From a bacterium (GTDB taxonomy: Bacteria > Verrucomicrobiota > Verrucomicrobiia > Limisphaerales > RI-55), in contig WGOC01000029.1 in NCBI GenBank assembly GCA_016124235.1, positions 24,725 through 88,724 on the forward strand: a stretch of DNA of 64,000 bases, given 5' to 3'. Of the stretch, positions 1-9,000 are shown piece after piece (position 1 is the stretch's first letter; every line of letters starts with the position of its first letter). The position numbers and the translations under genes were made by a program. The notes beneath the pieces were generated by a model that saw nothing but the letters and a program-made list of their open reading frames with translations, was not told the origin of the DNA and made no database searches.

Positions 1-516
1 GTGTTGCTCTGGCCGCTTGGCTGGGCCGTCGCGGCGCTCATCACCCAGGGCATTCTGGATTTCATGACGGACCCGGCGACGCGGTTCTTCGATCCCACGG
101 CATCGTTCTATTCGTTGCAGGCCACTCTCGGTGTGGGCGTGGTCGCGTTCTGGATCGTGTTCAGCACGATTGCCGCGCCGCTCGTGATCCAGAAAGTCCT
201 CAGCTACGGGACGCTGGCCGGGAGCCAGCTCATTTCGGGCGCGGTCGGAGGATTTCTTCAGACGGCGGCCACCACGGCGGGCGCGGCGGCGGTTGCCACC
301 ACATCCGGCCTTCCCCTCGTAACCGCCGGCGCGGCCGGGATGGCGGCGATCCTGAGCACCCTCTCGACTGCGCCCGGACACGGCAGCGCCGGCGCGATCA
401 TCATCGCCGGGTCGGGCCTGCCGCCCCGCTCGGCTCGCGGACGACCGGGTGACGACATCACCGGTGACAAGGCGGTCCGCGAACTCATCGCCAAAGGAAA
501 AGGGAATTACTACTGA
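1..516 (+). CDS. VirB6/TrbL-like conjugation membrane protein, 5'-truncated by window edge
   Basis: This is the C-terminal part (171 residues visible) of a polytopic inner-membrane protein. The GTG at base 1 is only the window edge, so the true start lies upstream. Hydrophobic segments are visible at about residues 3-20 and 42-68, followed by a long Ala/Gly-rich, weakly hydrophobic stretch (75-140) and a hydrophilic tail. The call rests mainly on position. It directly precedes VirB8-, VirB9- and VirB10-like genes, the order seen in trb-type operons (trbL-trbF-trbG-trbI). VirB6/TrbL proteins form part of the inner-membrane channel of type IV secretion systems. Only 5 bases separate it from the next gene. 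Confidence in a membrane protein is high; the VirB6 assignment is contextual. Confidence 0.6.
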   Translation: MLLWPLGWAVAALITQGILDFMTDPATRFFDPTASFYSLQATLGVGVVAFWIVFSTIAAPLVIQKVLSYGTLAGSQLISGAVGGFLQTAATTAGAAAVATTSGLPLVTAGAAGMAAILSTLSTAPGHGSAGAIIIAGSGLPPRSARGRPGDDITGDKAVRELIAKGKGNYY

Positions 517-521
517 TCAAT

Positions 522-1181
522 ATGGATACCACCAATCTCCGCCAGACACCGACGGGCAAACCCCAGTGCGCCACAGCGCGAAAGGCCTTCGATCCGACGC
601 AATTGTTCGCCCAGCGCGATCGCCTGCCGTGGTTCTGGTTCTTCGTGGCCGTCGCGGTGTCGGTGTTGGCCGCACTCGACCGTTACCATCTCATCGAGCG
701 TTTCAAGGAACGCGAACGGGTTGTCATCATCGATCCGGCCCAGACTTATTATGTCAGCCCGCTTCTCCAATTTCAGGAGGCGAAGGAACTGCACTTGCAG
801 CAGGCGGAACTGGCTGCGGTCGCCTTCCTGGAACGCAATCCGAGGGATTTTGATCACCCCGATCTGTTGAAACAGATGTTCCTCAAATCAGCGCTGCAAA
901 AGGCCCGGGACCAGCATGCCCGCGAGGCGGTTGAGTTCCGGGCCAAACAACTGCGGCAAAAGCCGGAGATCGCGAAGATCGACATCCTAGCGACGCGCGA
1001 GAACGAGGTGCTGGCGACGGTGTCGGGCCAGGTGATCCGCACCGGCATTTTTCAAGCGAAGGCATTCAACGAAGCGTTCAACTTCAAATTGAGCCTCCGC
1101 CTCATCCGCAACCCCAACATGGCCGCCAACGGACGGTTCCCGACGGCGGTCGGCGACTTCAAATATGAAATCATCCCTTAA
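522..1181 (+). CDS. VirB8/TrbF-like type IV secretion protein
   Basis: This 219-residue protein has a cytoplasmic N-terminus (about 1-35), one transmembrane helix (about 36-53, WFWFFVAVAVSVLAAL) and a soluble periplasmic domain. That is the architecture of VirB8/TrbF, whose NTF2-like domain bridges inner-membrane and core subunits. Length fits the family (about 220-260). The gene starts 5 bases after the VirB6-like stop and its end overlaps the next start by 17 bases, so translational coupling is likely. I see no diagnostic motif strong enough to separate VirB8 from TrbF or TraE relatives, so the family call combines topology and neighbourhood. Confidence 0.65.
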   Translation: MDTTNLRQTPTGKPQCATARKAFDPTQLFAQRDRLPWFWFFVAVAVSVLAALDRYHLIERFKERERVVIIDPAQTYYVSPLLQFQEAKELHLQQAELAAVAFLERNPRDFDHPDLLKQMFLKSALQKARDQHAREAVEFRAKQLRQKPEIAKIDILATRENEVLATVSGQVIRTGIFQAKAFNEAFNFKLSLRLIRNPNMAANGRFPTAVGDFKYEIIP

Positions 1182-2190
1182 CCTGTTCATCCTGTTGACC
1201 GCGAGCGTCGCGCTGGCGGAACCACCCGACGTAATCCAGCGCGTGACGCTCGATGAGCGCACGGTTGTCACCGTGCCCGTCGCGACCAATCGCGTCACCA
1301 CGATCAGCTTCCCCGGACCCATCGCGGCGATTGATGCCGTGGGAGTGACGGCGGATGGAAAGACGCCCGGTCAGTTCCAATTGGCGCATACGAAGGGGTC
1401 AGCGTTTGTTTCCATCCGGGCATTGACTGCGAAGGCGGCGACCAATCTGAACATCCGCTGGAACAAGCACACGTACGTCTTCGATTTGGTTGAGGACGAT
1501 GTGCCGGTGCTCGCGCTGAACCTCGAAGAGCGGGTGATATCGGAAGCGGTGTTACCCGCTCCCCATGTAGCACCGACGGACCTGCTGGCGTTGCTCGACA
1601 AGGCGAAGGCGTTTCCGTTGTTAAAACAGCAACATCCCGACGCCGTGGCCGGTGCTGAAGCGCGGACCTTTGGCGATCAGCCGCAGGTCACTGATTTCAA
1701 CGACTACGAAATCCGTATCGAGGAGGTGTTCCGGTTCAACCGGGAGGACACGCTCGTCTTTCACGTCACTCTCCGGAACAAATCGGAACGGGGGATTCGT
1801 TATCTGCCGGAGAGCTTCTGTGTGCGCGTGGGCAACCGGCTTTATTACCAGTCGATCAGCGACGCGCCCGGACTTCTCCCGCCGCATGCCGCGAGCACGG
1901 TTTACTTTGCGATCACCGGCACGCCCGACGGCGGGCGCAACGAACTGTCGCTCAAGAACGAGTTCAATGTGCTGGTGAGCCGGTTGCCTTCGTTTCCGGA
2001 AACGCCGGCCACGACGGCAGCCATTCAACCGCCGCCATCGCCACCGACCCGGCCCCCTGAACTGACTCCCGAGCTTGAATCACGGGCACGGGCAGCGCTT
2101 CACCGCGCCATCGAAGAATCAGAGAAGCCGTCCACAGGGTCGTCTCCTTCGTCCACCAACGCGTCCGACGCCAACTCCGTCCACCCATGA
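1165..2190 (+). CDS. VirB9/TrbG-like periplasmic core-complex protein
   Basis: This 341-residue exported protein has a clear signal peptide (residues 1-18, ending ALA before EPPDV). It is followed by a beta-rich region containing phrases typical of the VirB9/TrbG N-terminal domain (ISFPGPIAAID, VSIRAL, NLNIRW, YVFDLVE) and a C-terminal beta domain (about 170-270). The last 60 residues are Pro/Ser/Thr-rich. VirB9 forms the outer-membrane core ring with VirB10 and VirB7. The gene overlaps the VirB8-like gene by 17 bases and the VirB10-like gene through an ATGA junction. It is somewhat longer than usual because of the low-complexity tail. Family membership is supported by motif style plus gene order. 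Confidence 0.68.
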   Translation: MKSSLNLFILLTASVALAEPPDVIQRVTLDERTVVTVPVATNRVTTISFPGPIAAIDAVGVTADGKTPGQFQLAHTKGSAFVSIRALTAKAATNLNIRWNKHTYVFDLVEDDVPVLALNLEERVISEAVLPAPHVAPTDLLALLDKAKAFPLLKQQHPDAVAGAEARTFGDQPQVTDFNDYEIRIEEVFRFNREDTLVFHVTLRNKSERGIRYLPESFCVRVGNRLYYQSISDAPGLLPPHAASTVYFAITGTPDGGRNELSLKNEFNVLVSRLPSFPETPATTAAIQPPPSPPTRPPELTPELESRARAALHRAIEESEKPSTGSSPSSTNASDANSVHP

Positions 2191-3299
2191 AACCGCGCGA
2201 TTTTCTAAACTTCTTCAAAACACCGAGCGGCCGGTTGCTATTGTTCGCAGGAATCTTCGGCGGGGGGCTGGTCGTTTTCAGCACGCTGCGCGGCCGTTCC
2301 GGTGGTGAGGACATTCAGGTCACACCCGCCGGAACAAACCCGACCGACAAACCGCAGACGGTGCAGTCGCTGGTGCGCCCGATGCAACCGTTTGATCCAC
2401 CACCTCCCAAACCGGAGCCGAAACCGGCGGTGGTAAGATCCACGGCTCAGCCGACGGCCGCTGTTGAGTCTCCCAAGCGGGAACCAGCCGTCGTGGCTTT
2501 GGCCCCCATCAGCTTGTTTGTCGATGCCACTGCTGGCGTTCCCGAACCGAAAGCACCTGGTTCAATCTACGCGCCTTTCGGCCGGTTGATCCCCTGCGAG
2601 ACCGTCATCACCGTCGATTCGTCGTCGATCCAGACGCCCATCATTGGTCTGGTGACGGAAAATATTTATCACGCGGGCAAACTGGTCATCCCGGCGGGCA
2701 CCGAGGTCCACGGCACCGCGCAGACCGATCGCAATCGCGAACGCATCGCCGCCGGTGGCAGCTGGACATTCGTCTGGCAGAGCGGTGAGGAACTCAAGTT
2801 GAAGGCCGTCGCTCTCGACCGGGAATTTGCCGGCGACCAGGAAGGCTGGGGCATCACCGACGGCAGCGCCGGACTGCGGGGGCGCATCATCAAGTCCGAC
2901 AACCTGGCGGAGATCAAACTCTTCGCGGCCACGTTCCTCTCCGGCGCGGCGAGTGCATTGACCGAGAAACAACAAACCCTCTTCGGATCGCTCGATAGCC
3001 GCTCGCTCAACAATGCCCCGTTCAAGGGCGCCCAGGACGTGCTCGCGACATACGCGCAACGGATCTACGACGCGATCCAGAAGGACGGATTCTATGTCCG
3101 GGTGCCCAGCGGCAAGCAGTTTTACCTCTACGTCCTCCAGACCATCGACCGCAGCGACGCGACCATCGGTGGTTCGCTAAAACCGTTCGTCAATGAGGAC
3201 AAGGACGGCGCGCCAGCTTCACCTCCCCTTGCCGCATCCGGTGCGGGTCATACACCCATCCCGGACGCGACCAAAGCAAACTCAACCCCGATGTTTTGA
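2187..3299 (+). CDS. VirB10/TrbI-like type IV secretion core protein
   Basis: This 370-residue protein has a short cytoplasmic head and one membrane helix (about 18-36). A proline-rich periplasmic spacer follows (about 62-80, PPPPKPEPKPAV), then a C-terminal beta-barrel domain (about 125-340) with family-like phrases such as IPAGTEVHGTAQ and LRGRII. This is the VirB10/TrbI plan, in which the protein spans from inner membrane to the outer-membrane channel. Its start overlaps the preceding stop (ATGA, 2187-2190), which fits the end of the VirB6-8-9-10 operon. The ATPases (VirB4, VirB11), coupling protein and relaxase are not in the window and presumably lie upstream. Confidence 0.72.
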   Translation: MKPRDFLNFFKTPSGRLLLFAGIFGGGLVVFSTLRGRSGGEDIQVTPAGTNPTDKPQTVQSLVRPMQPFDPPPPKPEPKPAVVRSTAQPTAAVESPKREPAVVALAPISLFVDATAGVPEPKAPGSIYAPFGRLIPCETVITVDSSSIQTPIIGLVTENIYHAGKLVIPAGTEVHGTAQTDRNRERIAAGGSWTFVWQSGEELKLKAVALDREFAGDQEGWGITDGSAGLRGRIIKSDNLAEIKLFAATFLSGAASALTEKQQTLFGSLDSRSLNNAPFKGAQDVLATYAQRIYDAIQKDGFYVRVPSGKQFYLYVLQTIDRSDATIGGSLKPFVNEDKDGAPASPPLAASGAGHTPIPDATKANSTPMF

Positions 3300-3301
3300 A
3301 C

Positions 3302-3889
3302 ATGAAATATCTCACCCTCATTCCACTCGTGTTGGTCGCCTCGTGCGCCTCGCGTCCGCAGGTTGTTGTTCGTACCTTGCCGGCGCCGGCTGTCGAACCC
3401 ATTGAAGGCGTCCGTTACGGCGAAGTTGTCCGCGCCTACCACCTCGGCCGCCACGTTGATTCCAATCAACCGGAGACGATGCACGAAGAGCATCCGGTCT
3501 ACCGGGTCGAGTCATCAGCGCGATGGAATTTGCACCCTGGCCCGACCGATTCCGCCGCGTTACTGAACCCACCACCCGATGCCGCGTACGCGCCGCCACC
3601 CACCAATGACGTGATCGTTGCCGAGATGAATAGACAGAGGGAAGCAACTGCCAGCGTGATGGCGGAAGCGGAAAAACTCGCCCGCGCCTACACCGAATTG
3701 CAGGCATTGCTCGCCGAGATGAAAAACGTGGCGCGCAACAACACCATGCTGAACGCCCGGCTCGCCACCAACGAACTGCGCGTCCTCCAGTTCGGCCGGG
3801 AACTTCAAAAACTTTCCACCCCGCCACCGACGGCAACGAACGACACGCCGCCGGTCACCGGGGAGACTCCCGACATCCCGGTACCCTGA
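3302..3889 (+). CDS. putative lipoprotein of the conjugation operon
   Basis: This 195-residue protein begins with a lipoprotein signal (MKYLTLIPLVLVASC) and a lipobox VASC, so it should be lipid-anchored in the envelope. Residues about 95-165 (MNRQREATASVMAEAEKLARAY onward) are helical and heptad-like, suggesting a coiled coil; both flanks are Pro/Thr-rich. I chose ATG 3302 over the TTG at 3296 because it sits immediately after the VirB10-like stop and gives a compact signal peptide. Its position at the end of the core-complex genes suggests a VirB7-like or element-specific accessory role. It is much longer than classical VirB7 and I do not recognise the family. Confidence 0.6.
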   Translation: MKYLTLIPLVLVASCASRPQVVVRTLPAPAVEPIEGVRYGEVVRAYHLGRHVDSNQPETMHEEHPVYRVESSARWNLHPGPTDSAALLNPPPDAAYAPPPTNDVIVAEMNRQREATASVMAEAEKLARAYTELQALLAEMKNVARNNTMLNARLATNELRVLQFGRELQKLSTPPPTATNDTPPVTGETPDIPVP

Positions 3890-3963
3890 AGACACTTTAC
3901 TCGCTCGGAGCCGGCGAATACGGCCACTGGCGAGAATTCCAACAACAAAACAAACCCATCATT

Positions 3964-4371
3964 ATGATTAAAACCAAGCCCACAGCGCCAGCCGGCGCCG
4001 GCGGCAATGCCGCCCCCACAGATCCGCCCACCTTCCGGATCAATCCGGAGGTGGATGCGAAGATCGATGCCCACATCAAGGAGAACCCCAAGTATTGGGC
4101 CTACATCCAGGCGATGCCCCGTGAGCGACTCGAACGCAGTGTCGTCCTCAACGAAGTCCGGGAACTCGACCGCCAGCAACGCGTCCGCGTCGGCGTGTTG
4201 AAGCAGATCAATCGCAACCCCGAACTGAAGCGTGCCTATGATCTGCTGGTAAAAGACCTGCCCGATGAACAAAAGGAAGTGGTCATCGCGCAGATCGGAC
4301 GGACCGCCCGCCGCGCCGTTGCCCGCGCCCAGGGCCAGGAGCAAACCCGGCAACAGGGAGTCAGCGTGTGA
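3964..4371 (+). CDS. hypothetical 135-residue hydrophilic protein of the element
   Basis: This protein is soluble and charged, with no signal peptide or membrane segment. Residues 1-25 are Ala/Pro/Gly-rich and probably disordered. Residues about 28-125 are helical and rich in Arg, Glu and Gln (RERLERSVVLNEVRELDRQQRVRV). It starts 74 bases after the lipoprotein gene and is the last gene before the strong hairpin at 4384, so it may be the last cistron of the conjugation operon. I do not recognise a domain and assign no function. Confidence 0.5.
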   Translation: MIKTKPTAPAGAGGNAAPTDPPTFRINPEVDAKIDAHIKENPKYWAYIQAMPRERLERSVVLNEVRELDRQQRVRVGVLKQINRNPELKRAYDLLVKDLPDEQKEVVIAQIGRTARRAVARAQGQEQTRQQGVSV

Positions 4372-4383
4372 GATCGTTGTCAC

Positions 4384-4424
4384 GCCCCGGTCCCGCACTT
4401 TGATGGCAGAGTGCGGACCGGGGC
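4384..4424 (+). terminator. strong stem-loop after the conjugation operon (terminator-like, no U-tract)
   Basis: A left arm at 4384-4399 pairs with a right arm at 4410-4424. The stem is about 15 bp, GC-rich, with one bulged C and a 10-base loop. It lies 12 bases after the stop of the 135-residue gene. No T-run follows on the plus strand, so it may be a Rho-assisted stop, an mRNA 3'-stabilising hairpin or another inverted-repeat signal rather than a classical intrinsic terminator. Confidence 0.45.
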
Positions 4425-4509
4425 AGAATCACCAACCGGATTCGGGAAACCAGGTTGATCGCACTTGAGGTTTTCACCGCCAGCACACATGATCGAAGCA
4501 GTTGGAAAA

Positions 4510-4758
4510 ATGAACACGACCGAGCCAGCCCACTATGTTTTGCTGGTGACCCGGTTTCTCGATCGGCTGATCGAGGAGCAGGGCCACTATCTGTTCATGG
4601 GTTTCGCGTTCTGCTGCTTTGTGGTCATTGCCTGGATCTTCATGCGACCACGACGGCGTCGCTCACACCGCGTGAGCCATTCTACAGTGGTCGTTCTTCC
4701 CCTGGTACGCCCGCCCGAGCGCGAACCGGAATGGGACTGGACGCGGGGCGAACTGTAG
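4510..4758 (+). CDS. small single-pass membrane protein
   Basis: This 82-residue protein (from ATG 4510, MNTTEPAHY) has one hydrophobic segment (about residues 29-46, LFMGFAFCCFVVIAWIF) followed by a poly-basic stretch (RPRRRR) that should stay cytoplasmic, and an acidic C-terminus (EWDWTRGEL). An in-frame ATG at 4489 would add MIEAVGK. ATG 4510 is preceded by a GGA-containing stretch and is my preferred start. It is an orphan between the conjugation operon and the regulators; I do not recognise the family. Confidence 0.42.
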   Translation: MNTTEPAHYVLLVTRFLDRLIEEQGHYLFMGFAFCCFVVIAWIFMRPRRRRSHRVSHSTVVVLPLVRPPEREPEWDWTRGEL

Positions 4759-4993
4759 GTTCGCGACAGACGCATAATCACTTCCCGCCAGCAACCTTGC
4801 TGCCCGGCGCTCATCCGGACGGCATGTCCCTGAGTTTCATATCGTTGCTGGACGGAAAAAAGCCCTCGCGCCGATCGGAAAAATGACCCCCGGTGACAGC
4901 CGTTGGCAGACCCTTTGTGCGATGATCGCTCCAGTTGGAAAATGAGCATCAGAAGACAGGAGATTGATTCCGAACATTTAACCGCCATGAACC

Positions 4994-5206
4994 ATGTCCA
5001 AACCATTCGTCCGGGTCCGACTGGAGCCCTCGCTCGAAATCCAGGTGATCACCTTGAGTCCCGTCCAGCGGCGCGCCCTGGCCCGCGTTTACGAGCGCTG
5101 GGCGCGCCAGCTCCGCGTGAGCGCGAAGATTCTCGAACGGGACCAGTTGCCGCGGCCAAAGCCGCAGTTGCGCCCGCTCGTGCCACGGCGGCTACGGTTG
5201 AACTGA
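4994..5206 (+). CDS. small basic protein of unknown function
   Basis: This 70-residue basic protein is predicted helical (LSPVQRRALARVYERWARQLRVSAKIL). Its Pro/Arg-rich tail is encoded over the same bases as the 3' end of the convergent minus-strand regulator (5049-5645), an overlap of 158 bp. The N-terminal FVRVRLEPSLEI looks like real coding sequence rather than a shadow. It could be a small DNA-binding or accessory protein of the element. Function is unknown. One of the two overlapping ORFs may have a different true end. Confidence 0.45.
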   Translation: MSKPFVRVRLEPSLEIQVITLSPVQRRALARVYERWARQLRVSAKILERDQLPRPKPQLRPLVPRRLRLN

Positions 5207-5645
5207 CGCCCGCAAGGGTTTCCGATCGGGCTCCGGTTGCAACCCGTGTTCCAACACGTCCACGATCCGGCCCCAGCGCCAGATGTTCCTCCAGTGCATG
5301 CAGGGTCGCCTGCGACTCGGCCAGCAGTCGGCCGGCATCATTCAGTTTCGACCTCAGCCGTTCGACCGTCGCCGCCAGGCTGTCGAGTCGTTTCGCTTCA
5401 GTGGACCGGCTGATTGACGAAAGATCATCGTTCACCGGTCCATGCACCAGATCGTCCATCGTCATCCGGAAGAACCGGGCGATCCGCACCAGCTCATCCA
5501 CCCGGGGCAACCGTCCCTTGAGGTAATTACCGATGGCCACATGGCTCAAATTCACTCCCCGGCCCAGCTCGGCCGCCGTCAGGCGCCGGTCCGCCAGCAA
5601 CCCCTGGAGGCGCGAGGCAAATTCGATTCCCGCATTTTTTTTCAT
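5049..5645 (-). CDS. XRE-family HTH repressor with C-terminal coiled coil
   Basis: The 198-residue protein starts at the ATG giving MKKNAGIEF; the longer frame upstream crosses the operator region and is unlikely to be translated. Residues 8-65 form a lambda-repressor-like HTH (LTAAELGRGVNLSHVAIGNYLKG, then ELVRIARFF). Residues about 85-125 form a leucine-heptad coiled coil (LDSLAATVERLRSKL), probably for dimerisation. The last 65 residues are Ala/Arg-rich and low in complexity. It is divergent from a second HTH gene at 5808 with a palindrome at 5660-5673 between them, which suggests auto-repression and control of the element's rightward genes. I infer a maintenance or transfer switch by analogy with phage and ICE repressors. 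Confidence 0.68.
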   Translation of the reverse strand: MKKNAGIEFASRLQGLLADRRLTAAELGRGVNLSHVAIGNYLKGRLPRVDELVRIARFFRMTMDDLVHGPVNDDLSSISRSTEAKRLDSLAATVERLRSKLNDAGRLLAESQATLHALEEHLALGPDRGRVGTRVATGARSETLAGVSSTVAAVARAGATAALAAATGPVRESSRSRGAGAPSARKRGPGRAAGRDSR

Positions 5646-5659
5646 CCCGTGTGTAACAA

Positions 5660-5673
5660 TAGTTACGTAACTA
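5660..5673. promoter_or_regulatory. 14-bp perfect palindrome, candidate repressor operator
   Basis: TAGTTACGTAACTA is fully self-complementary. It sits 15 bases upstream of the minus-strand repressor start, in the spacer between two divergent HTH genes. Extra GTAAC/GTTAC half-sites lie immediately around it (5653-5677). The placement fits an operator bound by the repressor dimer. Confidence 0.5.
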
Positions 5674-5807
5674 ACGATAATAAGCCGCTCCATGTCAAAC
5701 CAATCTCCCTGGCACTGCCGTCTTTCGATCCGCTTCCGTGCGGTTGATCTGAAGTAGCCGGCGCGATCATCGACCAAAGGATCCATCCGCAATCACCACC
5801 ACCCGTT

Positions 5808-6032
5808 ATGCGCCGCGACGCCAATCTCATCGGGCGGAACACCGCCCGGCTTCGCAACCAGCGAAATCTGACGCAATCGATGCTGGTTGCGCGGCTGCAG
5901 TTGCTCGGGTGCGACATCACGCGCGACGTTCTCTGCAACATCGAATTGCAACGCTACGCGGCGACGGACCAGCACGCCTACTATCTCGCGAAGGCGTTGA
6001 AGGTGGAAATCCGGGAACTCTTTCCCTCGTGA
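5808..6032 (+). CDS. small XRE-type HTH regulator
   Basis: This 74-residue protein is essentially one Cro/C1-type HTH domain (NTARLRNQRNLTQSMLVARL, then CDITRDVLCNIE and HAYYLAKALKVEIRELFP). The terminal phrase AKALKVEIRELF is typical of XRE domains. It is transcribed divergently from the repressor at 5049-5645 and lies 34 bases upstream of the giant methylase-helicase gene, so it may be the antagonist in a two-regulator switch and share a transcript with the helicase gene. Partner and operator are inferred from position only. Confidence 0.7.
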   Translation: MRRDANLIGRNTARLRNQRNLTQSMLVARLQLLGCDITRDVLCNIELQRYAATDQHAYYLAKALKVEIRELFPS

Positions 6033-6066
6033 GCCGGCACATCGGAAACAATAACGCTGGAACATC

Positions 6067-9000
6067 ATGGCCATCCGCCGCCAATCTCCGCAATCCGACC
6101 AGCAGCAGCTTGACCTTTTCTCAACACCGAGGCTGAACCATGACACCGCTGACTCAATATGGACGGATGGCCGAGAAACACTGGCGCGAGTTCCTTCCCC
6201 GGATGGTGCGCGACCTGGAGCAGAAGGGGATTCTCCATCAAATGCTGCTCGAAGCGGAAGAGAAGACGAAGGACGAAATGGCCACACTGCGCACTCAATT
6301 GATCCGGCAGGGATCAACGGCACAACAGGCCCACGACCAGGCGTGGGAAATGGTTCGCGAGAAATACATCCTCCTCCCTCCCGAGTCCTTGACCTTGCGG
6401 TCGGCCACACGGCCTTCGGCCGGGGGCGACTGACTGCCGAGGTACCGCAGAGCAATCCAAACGCGTATCGCATCACGGAGGACGACCGGCTGGGGGAAGG
6501 CGGACCCAAACAAAAATTCCGGCAGAACCTCAAGGCGGTCGAAATCCTGCGGACGTTGGACGCGGAGGAACGACCGGCCACGCCCGCGGAAAAGGCAGCC
6601 CTGGTCAAATACGTCGGCTGGGGCGCGATGCCCCAGGTCTTCGATGACGACAACCGGGACTGGACCGGCGAACGTGAAGCACTCCGAAACAATCTGAGTG
6701 ACGAGGAGTTCGAGTCCGCCCGGGCGACGACACTCAACGCTCACTACACGTCACCAGTGGTCGTTGGCGCGATGTATCGGGCGCTCGAACGATCTGGGTT
6801 TCCGGGCGGCCGCATCCTTGAACCGGCCTGCGGCATCGGTCATTTCATCGGCATGATGCCCGAAACGATACTCCGTCGTTCGACCATCACCGGCGTTGAA
6901 ATCGATCCGCTCACCGCACGGATCGCCAAAGCCCTCTATCCCGACGCGGATATCCGCCAGCAACCCTTCGAACAAACGAAGCTGGCCGACGGGTTTTATG
7001 ACCTTGCCATCTCCAACGTCCCGTTCGGTGACTACCCGGTTCACGATCCGCGCTGGAACCGGTTCAAGCTGCCCATTCACGATTATTTCTTCGCCGCCAC
7101 GCTGGAGAAGGTGCGGCCCGACGGTCTGGTGCTGTTCATCACCTCGCGCGGCACGATGGACAAGTTCGATTCGACCCTGCGGGAACTGCTCACTCAGCGG
7201 GCGGAATTCCTGGGCGCCCTCCGGCTGCCGAATGATTCCTTCAAAAAGAACGCGGGAACCGAGGTGACGACTGACATTGTGATGTTGCGCAAACTGCGTC
7301 CGGGTGAACCTCCCACCGGCCCGGCCTGGAAGTCCCTGGCGGATCACATCAACGATCTCGGCGAAGCCTTCACGATCAACGAATACTTCGCTAGGCGGCC
7401 GGAGATGATGCTGGGAAACATGCGTTACACGGGGCGGATGTATCACGTCCACGAACCGACGCTGGAACCAGACGGGCGTCATTTGAGCGAAGCCCTGGAT
7501 CGGGTCATTGAGCGGCTTCCGCAAAATATTTACGAGGCGCGCACGCAACAGATCGCCGAGCCCGCCCTCGATCAAACGCTTCCTGCTCCGGACGTTGTCA
7601 AACCCAACGCCTACTGCCTGCACGACGGCATGGTCTGCATCCGGGAAGAAGACACCCTGCGTCCGCTCAACGATCTCCCCATCCAGACCCGGTCCCGAAT
7701 CCGGGGGATGGTCCAGTTGCGGGACGCCGTCCGGGACTGTCTGCGCTTACAGATGGACGGCAGTGCGGAGGATCAGGTGGTTGAGGCGCGCTTTCAACTC
7801 AACCTGGCCTACGACCGGTTCGTTTCGCGCTTCGGCCCCGTCAATCTTCGCACCAACCAACGGGCCTTTGATGGCGATCCGGATTTGCCGCTGCTCCTTT
7901 CGCTGGAACATTTCAACGACGAAACAAAGGCAGCGCAGAAGGCCGCCATCTTCACCGAGCGGACGATCCATCCGCGTCAGCCGGTCGATTCAGCCGGCAC
8001 ACCGAAGGAAGCGCTCGTCGCCTCCCTCAACGAACGGGGCCGGGTCGACCTTGAGCGCATGGCCCATCTGTTGGCCCGCCCGGTTGACGACTTTCTGCCG
8101 GAGTTGAAAGGGATCGTTTTTCTCAATCCCCAATCAAACTGGTGGGAGACGGACGACCAGTATCTCTCCGGCAACGTGCGAGAAAAGTTGGCCGCTGCGG
8201 AAGCCGCGGCGGTTGCGGACCCGCGCTTCGCCGAAAACGTCGAGGCGTTGAAATCGGTGCAGCCCCCGGATCTGTCAGCGACGGAGATTGACGTGCGACT
8301 GGGTTCAGCGTGGTTGCCGCCGGAGGACGTCAGCGATTTTGCCAACAGTCTGTTGAACATTCCTTCAGGAGTCGGGGTGAGCCATATTCCCGCGCTGGGC
8401 ACCTGGCACGTCAACGGCAATTGGGAGGCCAGGGGCGCAACGGCCAACACCACCGATTGGGGAACGGACCGCTACACCGCCCTCGAACTCATCGAGGCTT
8501 CCCTCAATCTCAAAACGCCCACGGTCTACGACACGGTGGACGACAAACCCGTGGTCAACGCGCAGTCCACCGAAGCCGCCCGCGAAAAGCAGGAACGCAT
8601 CAAAGAACGGTTCAAGGAATGGGTTTGGTCGGATGACTCACGCCGTGAACGCCTCTGCCGGCTTTACAACGACACTTTCAATCACACCCGTCTGCGCACG
8701 TTCAACGGTGATCATCTGACGTTGCCGGGAGCCAGCGGGACGATTCAGTTGCACGGACATCAGAAGGCCGGTGTGTGGCGCATCCTGCAAACGCCGAACA
8801 CCTTATTGGCTCACGTCGTCGGCGCCGGGAAAACATTCACCATGGTCGCTGCCGCGATGGAGTTGAAACGGCTGGGACTCGCCCGGAAACCGTTGTTCGC
8901 CGTGCCCAATCACATGCTCGGTCAGTTCTCAACCGAGTTGCTCACGCTCTATCCGAACGCGAACATCCTGGTCGCCGGCAAGGCGGACTTTGAGTCGCGG

